Source of the DNA: Opitutaceae bacterium
GTDB lineage: Bacteria > Verrucomicrobiota > Verrucomicrobiia > Opitutales > Opitutaceae
Reading direction: 5' to 3'
Length of the DNA: 64,000 nt
Assembly (NCBI GenBank): GCA_028691845.1
Contig: JAQUYL010000004.1
Span: 1-64,000 of the forward strand
The position numbers and the translations under genes are program-made. Below are positions 38,956-48,199 of the stretch, one piece after another; the first letter of the stretch is position 1; each line of letters begins with the position of its first letter. The notes under the pieces were generated by a model. It was not told the origin of the DNA and searched no databases. It saw only the letters and a program-made list of their open reading frames with translations.

Positions 38956-40173
38956 TCAAGCTCGCTGGGCGAGTACCGCACGGAGGATCCCCGTCGCCTG
39001 GCCAAGGTGCTCGGCCGTGGCCACAAGCGGCGGGAGCAGGCGAATCGTATTGCCACCCGCGCCAACCACCAGCAGCCCGGCATCGCGCAAGGCCGCGACA
39101 AACGGAGGCGGTTCGCTCAGCAGCTGCAGGCCCAGCATATAGCCGCGACCGGTAACGCCTTTCACCTGGGCGGGGAATTCCCCCGCCAGTTTTTCGAGTT
39201 CAGCTCTCCAAGCGGCGCCGTTGGCGCGGACCTTGCCGAGCAAGCCGTCGCGCTCAATGACGTCGAGCACGGCGAGGGCCGCCGCGCACGCCAGGGCCGT
39301 GCCGCCGAAAGTGGTGCCATGCGAGCCTGGAGTGAAGAGACCGGCGTGTTTTTCCCCGACCCACATCGCCCCCATCGGATATCCACCGGCAAGCCCCTTG
39401 GCCATGCCGACGCCATCGGGCCGGACGCCGCAGTGCTGGAACGCGAAAAAATCGCCGGTGCGCCCGATCCCGCATTGCACCTCGTCGAGCAGGAGCAGCA
39501 GGTTGTGCTGGTCGCAAAGCTGCCGCAGACCCCATAGAAACTCATCCGTGCACGGCGTGATGCCTCCCTCTCCCTGAATGGTCTCGACCAGGACCGCCAC
39601 CGTCTGTGCGTCGATCAGATCGGCGAAACTCTGGAGATTGTTGATCTCGCCGAAGGCGAAGCCGGGCACCAGCGGACGGAAGCCCTTCTGGATTTTTTCC
39701 TGGGGCGTGGCGCTCATCCCGCCGAAGGTGCGGCCATGGAACGCGTTCTTGGCGCAGATGATCTTGAAGCACTGGCCCTCCTTGCCCGACTTCCGGATGC
39801 CGTGCAGGCGGGACAGCTTGATGAGCGACTCATTGGCTTCGGCCCCGCTGTTGCAAAAAAACACCCGGCCCGGCCCGGCCAGTTGCACCAACCTTCGGGC
39901 GAGCTCCCCCTGGTTGGGGTTGCGGTAGAGATTGCTGACGTGGATCAGCTCGCCCGCCTGCCGGCGGACGGCCTCAATCCACGCCGGATGGCAATGGCCG
40001 AGCGCGGCCACGGCAATGCCGGAGGTAAAATCCAGATACTGGCGGCCGGCGTCATCCCACACCAGCACGCCGGCTCCGCGCACGAGCGTAAGGGGGGGGC
40101 GGGCGTAATTCTGCAATACGTAGGCGTCGTAGAGCTCGGCGGTGCTGGCGCGGACGATGGGAGAAGTGTTCAT
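38956..40173 (-). CDS. argD: Acetylornithine aminotransferase
   Basis: The 405-residue PLP enzyme converts N-acetylglutamate semialdehyde to N-acetylornithine. Seen are FCNSGAEANESLIKLSR, NAFHGRTFGGMSAT, LLLLDEVQCGIGRTG and the PLP lysine in GMAKGLAGGYPMGAM. TTFGGTALACAAAL also matches the family. It follows argB by 77 bases and precedes argF. Confidence 0.95.
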   Translation of the reverse strand: MNTSPIVRASTAELYDAYVLQNYARPPLTLVRGAGVLVWDDAGRQYLDFTSGIAVAALGHCHPAWIEAVRRQAGELIHVSNLYRNPNQGELARRLVQLAGPGRVFFCNSGAEANESLIKLSRLHGIRKSGKEGQCFKIICAKNAFHGRTFGGMSATPQEKIQKGFRPLVPGFAFGEINNLQSFADLIDAQTVAVLVETIQGEGGITPCTDEFLWGLRQLCDQHNLLLLLDEVQCGIGRTGDFFAFQHCGVRPDGVGMAKGLAGGYPMGAMWVGEKHAGLFTPGSHGTTFGGTALACAAALAVLDVIERDGLLGKVRANGAAWRAELEKLAGEFPAQVKGVTGRGYMLGLQLLSEPPPFVAALRDAGLLVVGAGGNTIRLLPPLVATAEHLGQATGILRAVLAQRA

Positions 40174-40250
40174 GGAGGGGACCCCTTTCAGTCTTTCGAT
40201 CCGGATTGCCGCCTGGTTCGGCGGGATCCGGCAAAAAAGTCGAAATTTGC

Positions 40251-41132
40251 TCAGCCTTGGACGATTTCCGTGCCGACACCCCGGTCAGTAAAAATCTCCA
40301 GCAGCAGGCTGTGCGGCAGGCGACCGTCGATGAAATGGACGCGCTGCACTCCTTCCTCGAGCGCGCGGATGGCACTGGCCACCTTGGGCCGCATGCCCTT
40401 GTCTATGATCCCCTTCTTCTTGAGACCCTCGACCTCGCCAATTTTGAGCGTGGAAATGAGTGAGCCGGAATCGGTGGGATCGGCGAGCAGGCCCGGCACA
40501 TCGCTCATATAGACGAGGCGGCGGGCTCGCAGGGCGCTGGCCACGCGACCGGCCGCCGTATCGGCATTCACATTGTAGGGCTTGCCGTCGAGGCCTTCCG
40601 CCACAGGCGAAATGACCGGGATGAAACCTTCCGAAATCTCCTTTTTGATGAGCTTTACCTTCACCTCGCTGACGTCGCCGACGTACCCCAGGTCGACCGC
40701 ATTACCGTCGTCGTCCGTGGTGAGCTTGTTGCACACGAGCACGCTGTCGCCCGGCATTCCCCTGGGCCGGGCCATCACCGACGCCAGTGTATCGCACACG
40801 TCCTTGTTCACCACCTCGTCGAGGGTCTTCTTGACGATCGCGATTGTGGCCTCGTCGGTGACGCGCAGCCCGTTCACGAAAGTTGGCTTGATGCCCGCTC
40901 CGTCCATCGCGCGGCTGATGGCCTTGCCGCCGCCGTGCACGACCACGACATTGATGCCGACAGCCGCAAAAAACGCGATGTCCGTGGCCACGCGGTTGCG
41001 CACAGCCGGATCGGGATCATCCATGAAACTGCCGCCGTATTTCACCACGAAAATCGAACCGTGAAAATCCTGGATATAGGGCAGAGCTTCGAGCAGCACC
41101 CGCGCCTTGGCTATGACTTCGTCGACGTCCAT
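40251..41132 (-). CDS. argB: Acetylglutamate kinase
   Basis: The 293-residue kinase phosphorylates N-acetylglutamate. It has the ATP-binding KYGGSFMDD, the substrate loop [13 protein letters not shown] and the AADTAAG-type motif ([16 protein letters not shown]). [15 protein letters not shown] is near the end. ATG 41132 ([10 protein letters not shown]) is preferred to the longer frame, whose 37 extra residues are Arg-rich without homology. It begins the argB-argD-argF-argG run, separated from odc by 205 bases. Confidence 0.96.
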   Translation of the reverse strand: MDVDEVIAKARVLLEALPYIQDFHGSIFVVKYGGSFMDDPDPAVRNRVATDIAFFAAVGINVVVVHGGGKAISRAMDGAGIKPTFVNGLRVTDEATIAIVKKTLDEVVNKDVCDTLASVMARPRGMPGDSVLVCNKLTTDDDGNAVDLGYVGDVSEVKVKLIKKEISEGFIPVISPVAEGLDGKPYNVNADTAAGRVASALRARRLVYMSDVPGLLADPTDSGSLISTLKIGEVEGLKKKGIIDKGMRPKVASAIRALEEGVQRVHFIDGRLPHSLLLEIFTDRGVGTEIVQG

Positions 41133-41337
41133 CGGGATCAGGAGCCGACGCCGGCGAGGATGCTCACGACGGTCTTGGGCGGGAAGGTTGGCGGAACGGT
41201 GGCGGTGTTTTTTATCACGGGAATTTGAAGATGGGAATGGCATACACCAATTGCGGCTCGCATATCCAACAAAAACTTTCCCCTCCGCCCCGGAGTCCCA
41301 CGGGATCCGCCGCCGGTCGCCCGCGCACGTCGCGCCA

Positions 41338-42477
41338 TCATTGGTTCACATGAACCACGGTGGCCGGCGGCATGCCGTTGAAATAGGTGGACGACGCGTG
41401 GCTGTAGGCACCGATGTTTTCGCTGTAGACGAGATCGTCGCGCGCGAGGTCCGGCAAATTCTCCGCCATCGAAACCACGTCGAGCGCATCGCAGGTCGGC
41501 CCAAAAACGGTGCAGATCCGCTTCCGACCCTTTTTGAAGGAATGTATGGGATATTTGCAGTGGTCGAAAATCACGCCGGAGTAGGTGTGATAGACCCCGT
41601 CGTTGATGTAATAGCAGGTTTTGCCGTCGCGCACGGCCTTGCCGATGATCTTGGAGACGGCATAGCCCGCACTCGCGACCAAAAAACGCCCCGGCTCGGC
41701 GAGAATCCGGATTTCCTTCGGGAAGAGCCGGTTGATCTCCGTATTGATGACCTTGGCCAGTTCGCGGAACGGTTTGACCGTCGCATCGTACGGGGCCGGG
41801 AATCCGCCGCCGATGTCGATCAGGTTCATTTTTTTGTACCCGCGGTCCCGCGCCTCCTTGAACACGCCCGCGGTGAGGCTGATCGCCTGGACGTAATTCT
41901 CGAAATTCGTTGTCTGGCTGCCGACATGGAAACTGATGCCTTCGACCACCATGCCGAGCCGGTCAGCCTCGAGAATGAGATCCACCGCCTCGCCCGGAGC
42001 GGCGCCGAACTTCGACGACAATTCGACCATCGCCCCCGTGTTGGGCACCCTGAGCCGCAAAGCCAGACCCGCGCTGGGTGCGTGTTTTTTGATTTTATGG
42101 ATTTCCTCGATGTTGTCGAAGGTGACCAGGGGCTTGTACCGGTCGAGTTCCTCCAGCGTCTCGACCGGCTTGGTCGTGTTGGCGTAAATGATCTTGTCCC
42201 AGATCCAGTCCTGGCGCGTTTTGGCGGGCAGGTGCTTGATGTTCTCGTGGACGATCCTGAACTCCGGCATCGAGGCCACGTCAAAGCTCGCCCCCTCCAG
42301 AAACAGCGTCCGGACGATGGCCGGATCAGGATTGGCTTTGACGGCGTAGTAGGCCTGCACGCGCGGCAGGTGGCGCCGGAATTTCCGGTAGTTTCTTCTG
42401 AGCTCATCGTGGTCCACCACGAAGAGGGGCGTGCCGTGACGGCGGGCAAGCCTCTGCAATCTGGCCAGGGAGATCAT
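41338..42477 (-). CDS. Ornithine decarboxylase-like PLP enzyme (fold type III)
   Basis: The 379-residue enzyme has the PLP lysine Lys47 in [19 protein letters not shown], the [10 protein letters not shown] phosphate loop, EPGRFLV (261-267) and catalytic Cys329 in FGPTCDALD. It belongs to the eukaryotic-type ornithine/lysine decarboxylases that make putrescine or cadaverine, rather than diaminopimelate decarboxylases. A remnant of homospermidine synthase lies 13 bases upstream, so this gene was formerly the second gene of a homospermidine operon. Placement inside the arg cluster fits use of ornithine. Confidence 0.9.
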   Translation of the reverse strand: MISLARLQRLARRHGTPLFVVDHDELRRNYRKFRRHLPRVQAYYAVKANPDPAIVRTLFLEGASFDVASMPEFRIVHENIKHLPAKTRQDWIWDKIIYANTTKPVETLEELDRYKPLVTFDNIEEIHKIKKHAPSAGLALRLRVPNTGAMVELSSKFGAAPGEAVDLILEADRLGMVVEGISFHVGSQTTNFENYVQAISLTAGVFKEARDRGYKKMNLIDIGGGFPAPYDATVKPFRELAKVINTEINRLFPKEIRILAEPGRFLVASAGYAVSKIIGKAVRDGKTCYYINDGVYHTYSGVIFDHCKYPIHSFKKGRKRICTVFGPTCDALDVVSMAENLPDLARDDLVYSENIGAYSHASSTYFNGMPPATVVHVNQ

Positions 42478-42490
42478 TGGGGTCTTGGGT

Positions 42491-42575
42491 TCAGTCGCTG
42501 TCCGTGATCAGGAGGTTCCTGAACTGCCACGGATCCGCAGCCCGCGAAGAGAATCTTGTTTTTGAATTCGATCAT
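42491..42575 (-). pseudogene. Remnant of homospermidine synthase, internally deleted
   Basis: From ATG 42575 the minus strand reads MIEFKNKILFAGCGSVA, the start expected of a saccharopine-dehydrogenase-like homospermidine synthase. It then leaves frame. In the other frame the same stretch reads DPWQFRNLLITDSD and stops at 42491, which looks like the end of that family. The two frames overlap on GGATCCGTGGCA, which codes GSVA in one frame and DPWQ-type residues in the other. That is the footprint of a deletion between short direct repeats. Only about 17 and 15 codons of an expected 470-480 survive. The family assignment is from memory of its conserved ends. Confidence 0.6.
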
Positions 42576-42738
42576 GATGCCACTAATTATTGGGTTTGCT
42601 TTGTGAGAGGAGCGCCGGCGCCTGCCGGGTGGTGGTCCACACTTCGTTCCCCTATGATGAAAAGGCTTTTGGGTCCGCACGTGGAAGCGAAAGAGTTTTC
42701 CGAGCGACTCCCCGCGTCGGCCGTGCCTGCGGCGGCGG

Positions 42739-44022
42739 TCATCCCCCCTGGGGCTGCTTCCTGCTCTTGTTCTTGCTGACGCAGCCGTCGGCAAGATCGC
42801 TCGCGAGGAGGCGGAACGCCCCTTTGCCGATATGGAGATCAAGGGTGATGGAGAAGCGCCGCGCTTTCACGATCTCCTTCCACTTCGGCATCAGTTCGGG
42901 ATGCGGGCAGCCGCCAGTCATGGCCGGCACGTCATTATAGAGAATGTCGAGTTTGCCTTCAGTCAACCTGGCCCCGGCGAAGCCGGCGGCATTGGCTACC
43001 CTCCCCCAGTTCGGTTCCTCGGCATACCACGACGATTTCACGAGGGACGAATTGCCGATGGCGCGCGCAACTTTCTGCGCGTCCTCCGCCGAGGCCGCGC
43101 CGTTGATGCGCACTTCGACGACCTTGGTGACCTTCTCACCGTCCGAGACGATCTTGTCGGCCAGCACGCCGCAGGCTTTCCACACCGCTTCGGCAAAAAT
43201 GGACCGAAGGGCCCGCGGGCTCTTGTCCCCGACGCTCACGCCGGAATGGCCGTTGGCCAGCATGAGGACCGTGTCGTTCGTACTCATGTCACCGTCCACC
43301 GTGATGCAGTTGAAAGTACCGGCCACAGACTCGGAAAGGGTCTTCTGAAGAAAACTGCGGGGCACGGAAAAATCGGTGGCGAGAAACGCCAGCACGGTCG
43401 CCATGTTTGGCTGGATCATGCCCGCACCCTTCGCCATGCCGGCAACAGTGTGCTTCTTCCCGTCGTAAACAAATGAAACGCTAACCGTCTTTGGGCGCGT
43501 GTCCGAAGTCAAAATAGCCTCCGCGGCCTTGCGGCCGTGCGCAGCCGTGCGCCCTTTTCCCGAGACGGCGCGCTCCAGGCCACTGAGCACGCGGTCCATC
43601 GGCATCGGCTGTCCTAACCGGCCGGTCGAACAGACGAAAAACGCCGAGGAAGGCAGACTGAAGGAAGCCGCCAGCCGCTCGGCCGTCCGGCGCGCATCGG
43701 CCTGCCCCCTGGCGCCAGTCCAGGCGTTGGCGTTGCCGCTGTTGGCCACAATGCCATGGAAAGGCCCGCCCGCCGCCAGGTGCTGCTGGCACAGCAGCAC
43801 GGGCGCAGCCTTGACGGCATTGGTTGTGAACGCACCCGCGGCGGTGCAGGAACGCAGAGAGAATATCAGCGCAAGATCGGCACGCTTCAGATCGTTCTTC
43901 CCCTGGATGTCGCAAGCCACGCCGGCGGCCTCAAAGCCCGGCACGTCGGTGATACCCGCGGTGTCGGGCGTCACCAGAATTGGAGTTTGCGACCGCACGG
44001 AAGCAGAGCAGGAAGTCGTCAC
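42739..44022 (-). CDS. argJ: Bifunctional ornithine acetyltransferase/N-acetylglutamate synthase
   Basis: The 427-residue protein has the canonical ArgJ motifs: TTNAVKAAPVLLC, VANSGNANAWTGARG, CSTGRLGQ (oxyanion Thr-Gly), AKGAGMIQPNMATVL (self-cleavage before Thr) and VDGDMSTNDTV. It closes the acetyl cycle of arginine synthesis. The C-terminus is unusual: the usual YxxINADYRT end is replaced by DGCVSKNKSRKQPQGG, so the terminal active-site residues may differ. The start is GTG 44022, 12 bases after argC. A second ArgJ (35143-36459) keeps the standard end but has lost the NSGNANA loop. Confidence 0.9.
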   Translation of the reverse strand: MTTSCSASVRSQTPILVTPDTAGITDVPGFEAAGVACDIQGKNDLKRADLALIFSLRSCTAAGAFTTNAVKAAPVLLCQQHLAAGGPFHGIVANSGNANAWTGARGQADARRTAERLAASFSLPSSAFFVCSTGRLGQPMPMDRVLSGLERAVSGKGRTAAHGRKAAEAILTSDTRPKTVSVSFVYDGKKHTVAGMAKGAGMIQPNMATVLAFLATDFSVPRSFLQKTLSESVAGTFNCITVDGDMSTNDTVLMLANGHSGVSVGDKSPRALRSIFAEAVWKACGVLADKIVSDGEKVTKVVEVRINGAASAEDAQKVARAIGNSSLVKSSWYAEEPNWGRVANAAGFAGARLTEGKLDILYNDVPAMTGGCPHPELMPKWKEIVKARRFSITLDLHIGKGAFRLLASDLADGCVSKNKSRKQPQGG

Positions 44023-44034
44023 GTCGATGGGGGT

Positions 44035-45063
44035 TCAAGGCAGACCGGCGGTTTCGGGGAACCCGCACCACAGATTCATTATCTGGATCGCCTGGCCACT
44101 CGCGCCCTTGACGAGATTATCCTCGGCCGAGGTGATCACGAAATTCTTCGTGCGCGGATCGAGGACGGCGGACAGGTCGATCCGATTGGTGCCCGTCACA
44201 TGCGCCGTGTCGGGTGTTTCGCCACTGGGCAGGATGTGCACGAACGGGGAGGAGGCGTAGGCGGCACGCCAGGAGGCGTACAGGCCCTCGATCGTGGAGC
44301 CGGGCGCGGCCGGCACTGTGATCGTCGTCGCGATGCCACGCCGCATGGGCGCGAGGTGCGGATTGAACTGGATGACGACGGGGGCGCCGGCCCCAAGGGA
44401 AAGCTGCTCCTCAATCTCCGCCAGATGACGGTGTTTGATGAGGCCGTAGGCCTTGGCGCTTTCGGCCCGTTCACAATAAAGATATGCCTCTTCCGCCTTC
44501 TTGCCCGCGCCGCTGACGCCGCTGAGGGAGTTGACAACGATATGTTCACGGCAGACCACGCCGTCGCGCAGAACCGGAATGAGCGGAAGGAGAATGCTGG
44601 TCGGATAGCAGCCGGGGGCGGCGACCAGTTTTGCCTCCTTTTTCCAGGCGGGTGGAGTGAGCTCGGGCAGTACGAAACGCGCCTGCGGGAGCAGTTCGGG
44701 CGCATGGTGGGGGCCGTAGTATTTCTCGTAAGTGGCGAGATCCGCGATCCGGAAGTCGGCGCTCAGGTCGATGACCTTCCGACCGGCGGGAACAAGTATC
44801 CGGGCAAATTCGGCGGCGGCGCCGTGCGGCAGCGCCAGAAACCAAAGCTCGATCTCACCGCGAGCAGCCAGCGCCGTTGCATCGGAAGAGATGAATTGCA
44901 TCCCCCGGTCGAGACCGCGCACAGCGGGCATGATGCGAGCGAGCGGCTTGCCCGCATGCTGGCGGGAAGTGACCGCCGCCAGCGTAACCTGCGGATGCCG
45001 CAGGAGAAATTGGACGAGAACCTCGCCGGAATAACCGGCTGCACCGACAATGCCGACATTCAT
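44035..45063 (-). CDS. argC: N-acetyl-gamma-glutamyl-phosphate reductase
   Basis: The 342-residue enzyme reduces N-acetylglutamyl phosphate to the semialdehyde with NADPH. It starts MNVGIVGAAGYSGEVLVQFL. It has the catalytic Cys in VAAPGCYPTSILLPLIP and SGVSGAGKKAEEAYLYCE. The late histidine region (KHRHLAEIEEQL) is also present. It is the first gene of the arginine cluster and directly follows the rplM-rpsI terminator. Confidence 0.96.
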   Translation of the reverse strand: MNVGIVGAAGYSGEVLVQFLLRHPQVTLAAVTSRQHAGKPLARIMPAVRGLDRGMQFISSDATALAARGEIELWFLALPHGAAAEFARILVPAGRKVIDLSADFRIADLATYEKYYGPHHAPELLPQARFVLPELTPPAWKKEAKLVAAPGCYPTSILLPLIPVLRDGVVCREHIVVNSLSGVSGAGKKAEEAYLYCERAESAKAYGLIKHRHLAEIEEQLSLGAGAPVVIQFNPHLAPMRRGIATTITVPAAPGSTIEGLYASWRAAYASSPFVHILPSGETPDTAHVTGTNRIDLSAVLDPRTKNFVITSAEDNLVKGASGQAIQIMNLWCGFPETAGLP

Positions 45064-45130
45064 TTAGTAAATGTCATGATTAAGAGTTCAGCAGCGGGAA
45101 TCGAGCAGGATTTCCATGCGCCGGGCCTGA

Positions 45131-45165
45131 AAACAAAAAAGCGGAGACCCCCGGGCGCTCCGCTT
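45131..45165 (-). terminator. Rho-independent terminator of rplM-rpsI
   Basis: In the minus direction AAGCGGAG pairs with CTCCGCTT around an 11-base loop, followed by TTTTTTGTTTT. It lies 32 bases after the rpsI stop, between rpsI and argC. Confidence 0.8.
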
Positions 45166-45196
45166 GGAGAAAATAACTGTCCGCGGAAGGGACGGT

Positions 45197-45595
45197 TTAG
45201 CGCTTCGAGAACTGGAAGCGTTTCCGGGCGCCAGGCTGACCGGCTTTCTTGCGCTCTTTCTCGCGCGGATCGCGCTTGAGGTGTCCGGCCTTCTTGAGCG
45301 GGCTGCGCAACTCGGGATTGAATTTGAGCAGCGCGCGGGCGATTCCGTGCGCCATAGCCACCGCCTGACCGCTATTGCCGCCACCGGCGACGTTGACGGA
45401 GACGTCGAATTTGTCCTTGAGGTCGACCGTGACGAGCGGCGCGATGGCATGGCGGCAGAAGTCCTCGTGCTTGAAAAAAGTGTCGAACTCACGGTCATTG
45501 ACCGTGAGTTTGCCGCTGCCGGGAAGCAGGCGCACGCGGGCCGTGGAGCTCTTGCGGCGGCCGGTGCCGTAGAAAACGGTAGTTTCTGCGCTCAT
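45197..45595 (-). CDS. rpsI: 30S ribosomal protein S9
   Basis: The 132-residue protein has the S9 pattern: [19 protein letters not shown] at the start, [19 protein letters not shown] in the middle and the basic C-terminal tail [18 protein letters not shown] that reaches the decoding centre. It begins 3 bases after the rplM stop, the conserved L13-S9 operon. Confidence 0.97.
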   Translation of the reverse strand: MSAETTVFYGTGRRKSSTARVRLLPGSGKLTVNDREFDTFFKHEDFCRHAIAPLVTVDLKDKFDVSVNVAGGGNSGQAVAMAHGIARALLKFNPELRSPLKKAGHLKRDPREKERKKAGQPGARKRFQFSKR

Positions 45596-45598
45596 GGA

Positions 45599-46027
45599 TT
45601 AAAGGGAGATCTTCTCAGGGTTCTGTGCTGTATGCGTGTGCTCGGGGCCGGCGAAGACGCGGAGCTTGGTGAGCATGCGGTTGGCCAGGCGGTTTTTCGG
45701 CAGCATGCCTTTGACCGCCTGTTGGATGATGAACTCGGGATGCCGGGCGCGCACTTCACTAAGCTTGCGATATTTCTCGCCGCCGACGAAGCCGGAAAAC
45801 GACATGTAGGAATTCGTCTCTTCCTTTTTGCCCGTCAGTACAACCTTGGCGGCGTTGATGACGACCACGCAGTCGCCCGTGTCGACATTCGGGGTATAAG
45901 CCGGCTTATTGCGGCCGCGAATAATGTTTGCGACTTTGACGGCGAGGCGGCCCAACACTTGTCCGTCGGCATCGACGAGATACCACTTGGGCTGGACCGT
46001 TTCTTTCTTGGCCAAATAGGTTTTCAT
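45599..46027 (-). CDS. rplM: 50S ribosomal protein L13
   Basis: The 142-residue protein has WYLVDADGQVLGRLAVKVA, GDCVVVINAAKVVLTGKK and VKGMLPKNRLANRMLTKLRVF, all typical of L13. ATG 46027 (MKTYLAKK) matches the family start; an extension to 46057 adds unrelated residues. It is the first gene of the rplM-rpsI operon. Confidence 0.97.
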   Translation of the reverse strand: MKTYLAKKETVQPKWYLVDADGQVLGRLAVKVANIIRGRNKPAYTPNVDTGDCVVVINAAKVVLTGKKEETNSYMSFSGFVGGEKYRKLSEVRARHPEFIIQQAVKGMLPKNRLANRMLTKLRVFAGPEHTHTAQNPEKISL

Positions 46028-46238
46028 TGCGAAAGGGGCCAAAAGGAATGGTTTCACAGGACGGTGTCAACCCCGAAGCTGGCAAACCGAAAGTTCAATC
46101 AGGATCGATCTGTGGTGGACGGTTCGGCCAACCCTAAGTCGCAACCCACCCGCTGGTTGACTATGGCAGGGGGGCCATGTACCCCCACCAAATGAGGGTT
46201 TTGCGGCCAATTCGGAGCGTTTGCTTCCAGCTGCCCCC

Positions 46239-46269
46239 CAAAAAAAGCCCGCGACGGGGGGGCGCGGGC
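46239..46269 (-). terminator. Rho-independent terminator of the porin-like gene
   Basis: In the minus direction GCCCGCG pairs with CGCGGGC around a G/C-rich loop and is followed by a run of seven T. It lies 20 bases after the stop of the TorF-like gene, upstream of rplM. Confidence 0.75.
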
Positions 46270-46288
46270 CAGGCAGTGGGAGCATCGA

Positions 46289-47092
46289 TCAAAACGCGAT
46301 CGCGCAGGATATGGTCACAACCCCGCGACCAACAGCCGACGAATTTGATGTCTTCGGCGTCGATCCCACCTTCGTGTAGTTTTCCGTACCCTTGGTGTAA
46401 GCCCAACCGACTGTGAGCTTTGTGTCCTCGGTTATGCCAAACGGAGCAGCGACCCCCAGCAGCCAGTAATTACCCCAGTTCTTGGCTTTCTGGGTCGTGT
46501 CTTCAAAGGCGTCTTCCCATTTGAAGGTGCCGGCGGTCCCGGTGAAATCGAGTTCCATGCTCAGTTCCTCCAAGACAATGGCCCAGGCGGCGCTGAGCTC
46601 GAACGTTGTACCGTCGAGCACCAGATCCTGGTAGATTTTTGGAGTGAATTTCGCGCCGACGCCAGTCGTGTAATTGAGCGCAATGCTGGGCTCGAACGTT
46701 GTCTTGTAGAAGCCGTTGCTCTTTTCCGCGCGGGGATAGGTGTAGAGCGTGAAGCCGGGCTGCAGCGTCAGCGTGTCTTTGACCAGCTCGATGGTGTAGG
46801 AACCGTAGGGATCGACCTCCGGATCTGACTGGCCCGGCACCTTGTTTTTCAGCGGAAGACTTGTCCAGATCCCCAAGGCCAACGCGCCGGAGTCAAATTC
46901 GACCGCTGGCTGGAAGGCTGGACCGCCGAGACGCACACCGCGAAGCATGTATTGTGAGACAAACGTGGGTGTCACAACCCACGACGAAGAGGGTGCTGCG
47001 GCCGCCGCAGCCGCCGCAGCGTCGTTGGCCTGCAGAGATGCAAGGATGGCGAACAGCCCGCCAGCGGCGAGCAGCAATGCGTGTTTTTTCAT
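46289..47092 (-). CDS. TorF-like putative outer-membrane porin
   Basis: The 267-residue protein has a signal peptide (MKKHALLLAAGGLFAILASLQA) followed by an alanine run. Amphipathic strands follow, with VTPTFVSQYMLRGVRLGGPAFQPAVEF, ALALGIWTSLPL and a closing VGRGVVTISCAIAF. The SxYxxRGV start and the 'GxW' second strand resemble the TorF/Gcw_chp family of beta-barrel proteins of unknown cargo. It ends in a phenylalanine, the usual outer-membrane assembly signal. The gene is monocistronic with its own terminator. Confidence 0.65.
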   Translation of the reverse strand: MKKHALLLAAGGLFAILASLQANDAAAAAAAAAPSSSWVVTPTFVSQYMLRGVRLGGPAFQPAVEFDSGALALGIWTSLPLKNKVPGQSDPEVDPYGSYTIELVKDTLTLQPGFTLYTYPRAEKSNGFYKTTFEPSIALNYTTGVGAKFTPKIYQDLVLDGTTFELSAAWAIVLEELSMELDFTGTAGTFKWEDAFEDTTQKAKNWGNYWLLGVAAPFGITEDTKLTVGWAYTKGTENYTKVGSTPKTSNSSAVGRGVVTISCAIAF

Positions 47093-47655
47093 CTTTGATT
47101 CCTATTTGGTTTGATTGTGCTAAGGCTTCGGGTCCGACCGTTGGTCCGCGACCCGGTGACAAAAGCGAGCCAACCCGCTTTTGTCCTCATGACGTGGAAC
47201 AGTCGCAGCCGACAACTGCCGCGCCTCCCGAGCAAATCCCCTGCCAGCTTCTTGGATAATAATTGCATAACCTCTCCCGCTCTATGTAGATGACTCCCTC
47301 CCCTATGCCCGACCACCCCGGAGCATGGACAAGGGATTGCGGGCCGCGGCCTGCTGGCCAGCAGGGTCTCGTACACCCCCCTTCGAGCATGGCGGCAGGA
47401 CTGGGGAGGCGCCACCCTTGCCCAAAATTTCATGTTATGCGCACCTGGCCCGTGGTCCCCGGACATGCCGTCGGACAGCAACCGGTGCAAACGGGCAGAA
47501 ACAAGATGCGCACCGCTAAAGCACCCGGATCTGCCGGCCACATGTCGCTCCCCCTCTGAGCACGACCCCGGGCGTCAGCCACGATCGGCCTGCCCAGCGC
47601 GCGCGCAATTTCAACGCCACCGCTGGCTCCGCAGGGGCTTTCCACCAAATTTAAC
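47093..47655. other. Gene-free region upstream of the porin and regulator genes
   Basis: About 560 bases hold no convincing gene. The only structure noted is a 16-bp palindrome CCTGCTGGCCAGCAGG at 47350-47365. A minus-strand frame of 76 codons from a TTG at 47660 would start inside the operator at 47656-47672, but it has no recognisable family. Part of the region should be the porin promoter. Confidence 0.5.
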
Positions 47656-47672
47656 GTCAACTAATAGTTGAC
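47656..47672. promoter_or_regulatory. 17-bp operator copy downstream of the HTH regulator
   Basis: GTCAACTAATAGTTGAC, symmetric except for its central base, occurs 21 bases after the regulator stop. The identical sequence occurs just before the regulator start (48066-48082). Outer AAATTT and AAATTT triplets flank this copy. It is a likely second binding site of the regulator. Confidence 0.7.
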
Positions 47673-47692
47673 AAAATTTACATGCTCCGAAA

Positions 47693-48058
47693 TCACGCCG
47701 GCGCCTGGCCTTTGCGCACGGCGATCAACCAGGCCACGAGCTGCAAAGTGCGCTCAGCGTCGGGCATGCGCCGCCGCGCCGTAAAGTAAGCGTGCACGGC
47801 CTGACGATCCAGGCCCAGCAGGCGTGCGAGATTCGCCTGGGTGCCTCGCTTGCGCAGGTACGGACGGATTTCCGCCGCCAGCCCATTCCATAATGGCGTC
47901 TCCATCCCAGGCCGCACGGTGCTGCCACGGTGCGTTCGCTTTGCGAGTCGGAATGCCCGCCGGCGATCTTCCGCGATGATTTCCGCTGTCCCGATCAGCA
48001 AGTCGATCAAGCCGATCGGGAGGGTCAATGATTTGGGCAGTCCGGAGGTGGTTTTCAT
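47693..48058 (-). CDS. Small HTH transcriptional regulator
   Basis: The 121-residue protein has an N-terminal helical region and a C-terminal helix-turn-helix near residues 70-100 (GTQANLARLLGLDRQAVHAYF) followed by MPDAERTLQLVAWL. The HTH resembles small phage-type or XRE-like regulators. Identical 17-bp inverted repeats lie 8 bases before its ATG and 21 bases after its stop, pointing to autoregulation. ATG 48058 is used; a TTG at 48070 overlaps the operator. No partner toxin gene or phage gene is adjacent. Confidence 0.75.
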   Translation of the reverse strand: MKTTSGLPKSLTLPIGLIDLLIGTAEIIAEDRRRAFRLAKRTHRGSTVRPGMETPLWNGLAAEIRPYLRKRGTQANLARLLGLDRQAVHAYFTARRRMPDAERTLQLVAWLIAVRKGQAPA

Positions 48059-48065
48059 AGGTATT

Positions 48066-48082
48066 GTCAACTAATAGTTGAC
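48066..48082. promoter_or_regulatory. 17-bp operator at the HTH regulator promoter
   Basis: GTCAACTAATAGTTGAC, an 8-bp inverted repeat around one base, lies immediately before the regulator start. It is identical to the copy at 47656-47672. The position fits repression of the regulator by its own product, and could also affect the divergent gene at 48200. Confidence 0.75.
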
Positions 48083-48199
48083 GCTTTATCAAAGGGAAGG
48101 ACCGATTCACCTGGAATGGAAGCCGCGTCCACAGGCCTTGCGCTGGGGCTCCCGGCGGATAATTGTCCACTACATACTTTCGCTCAGATCCATTCTGCC

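Noticed and set aside
42594..42779. Coding extension between argJ and the hss remnant
   Set aside because: Frames here are short and Arg-rich with no family; the stretch looks like the intergenic spacer that preceded hss.
47430..47660. 76-codon minus-strand frame starting inside the downstream operator
   Set aside because: It has a TTG start, no ribosome binding site and no recognisable family; it is kept only as a possible target of the operator.
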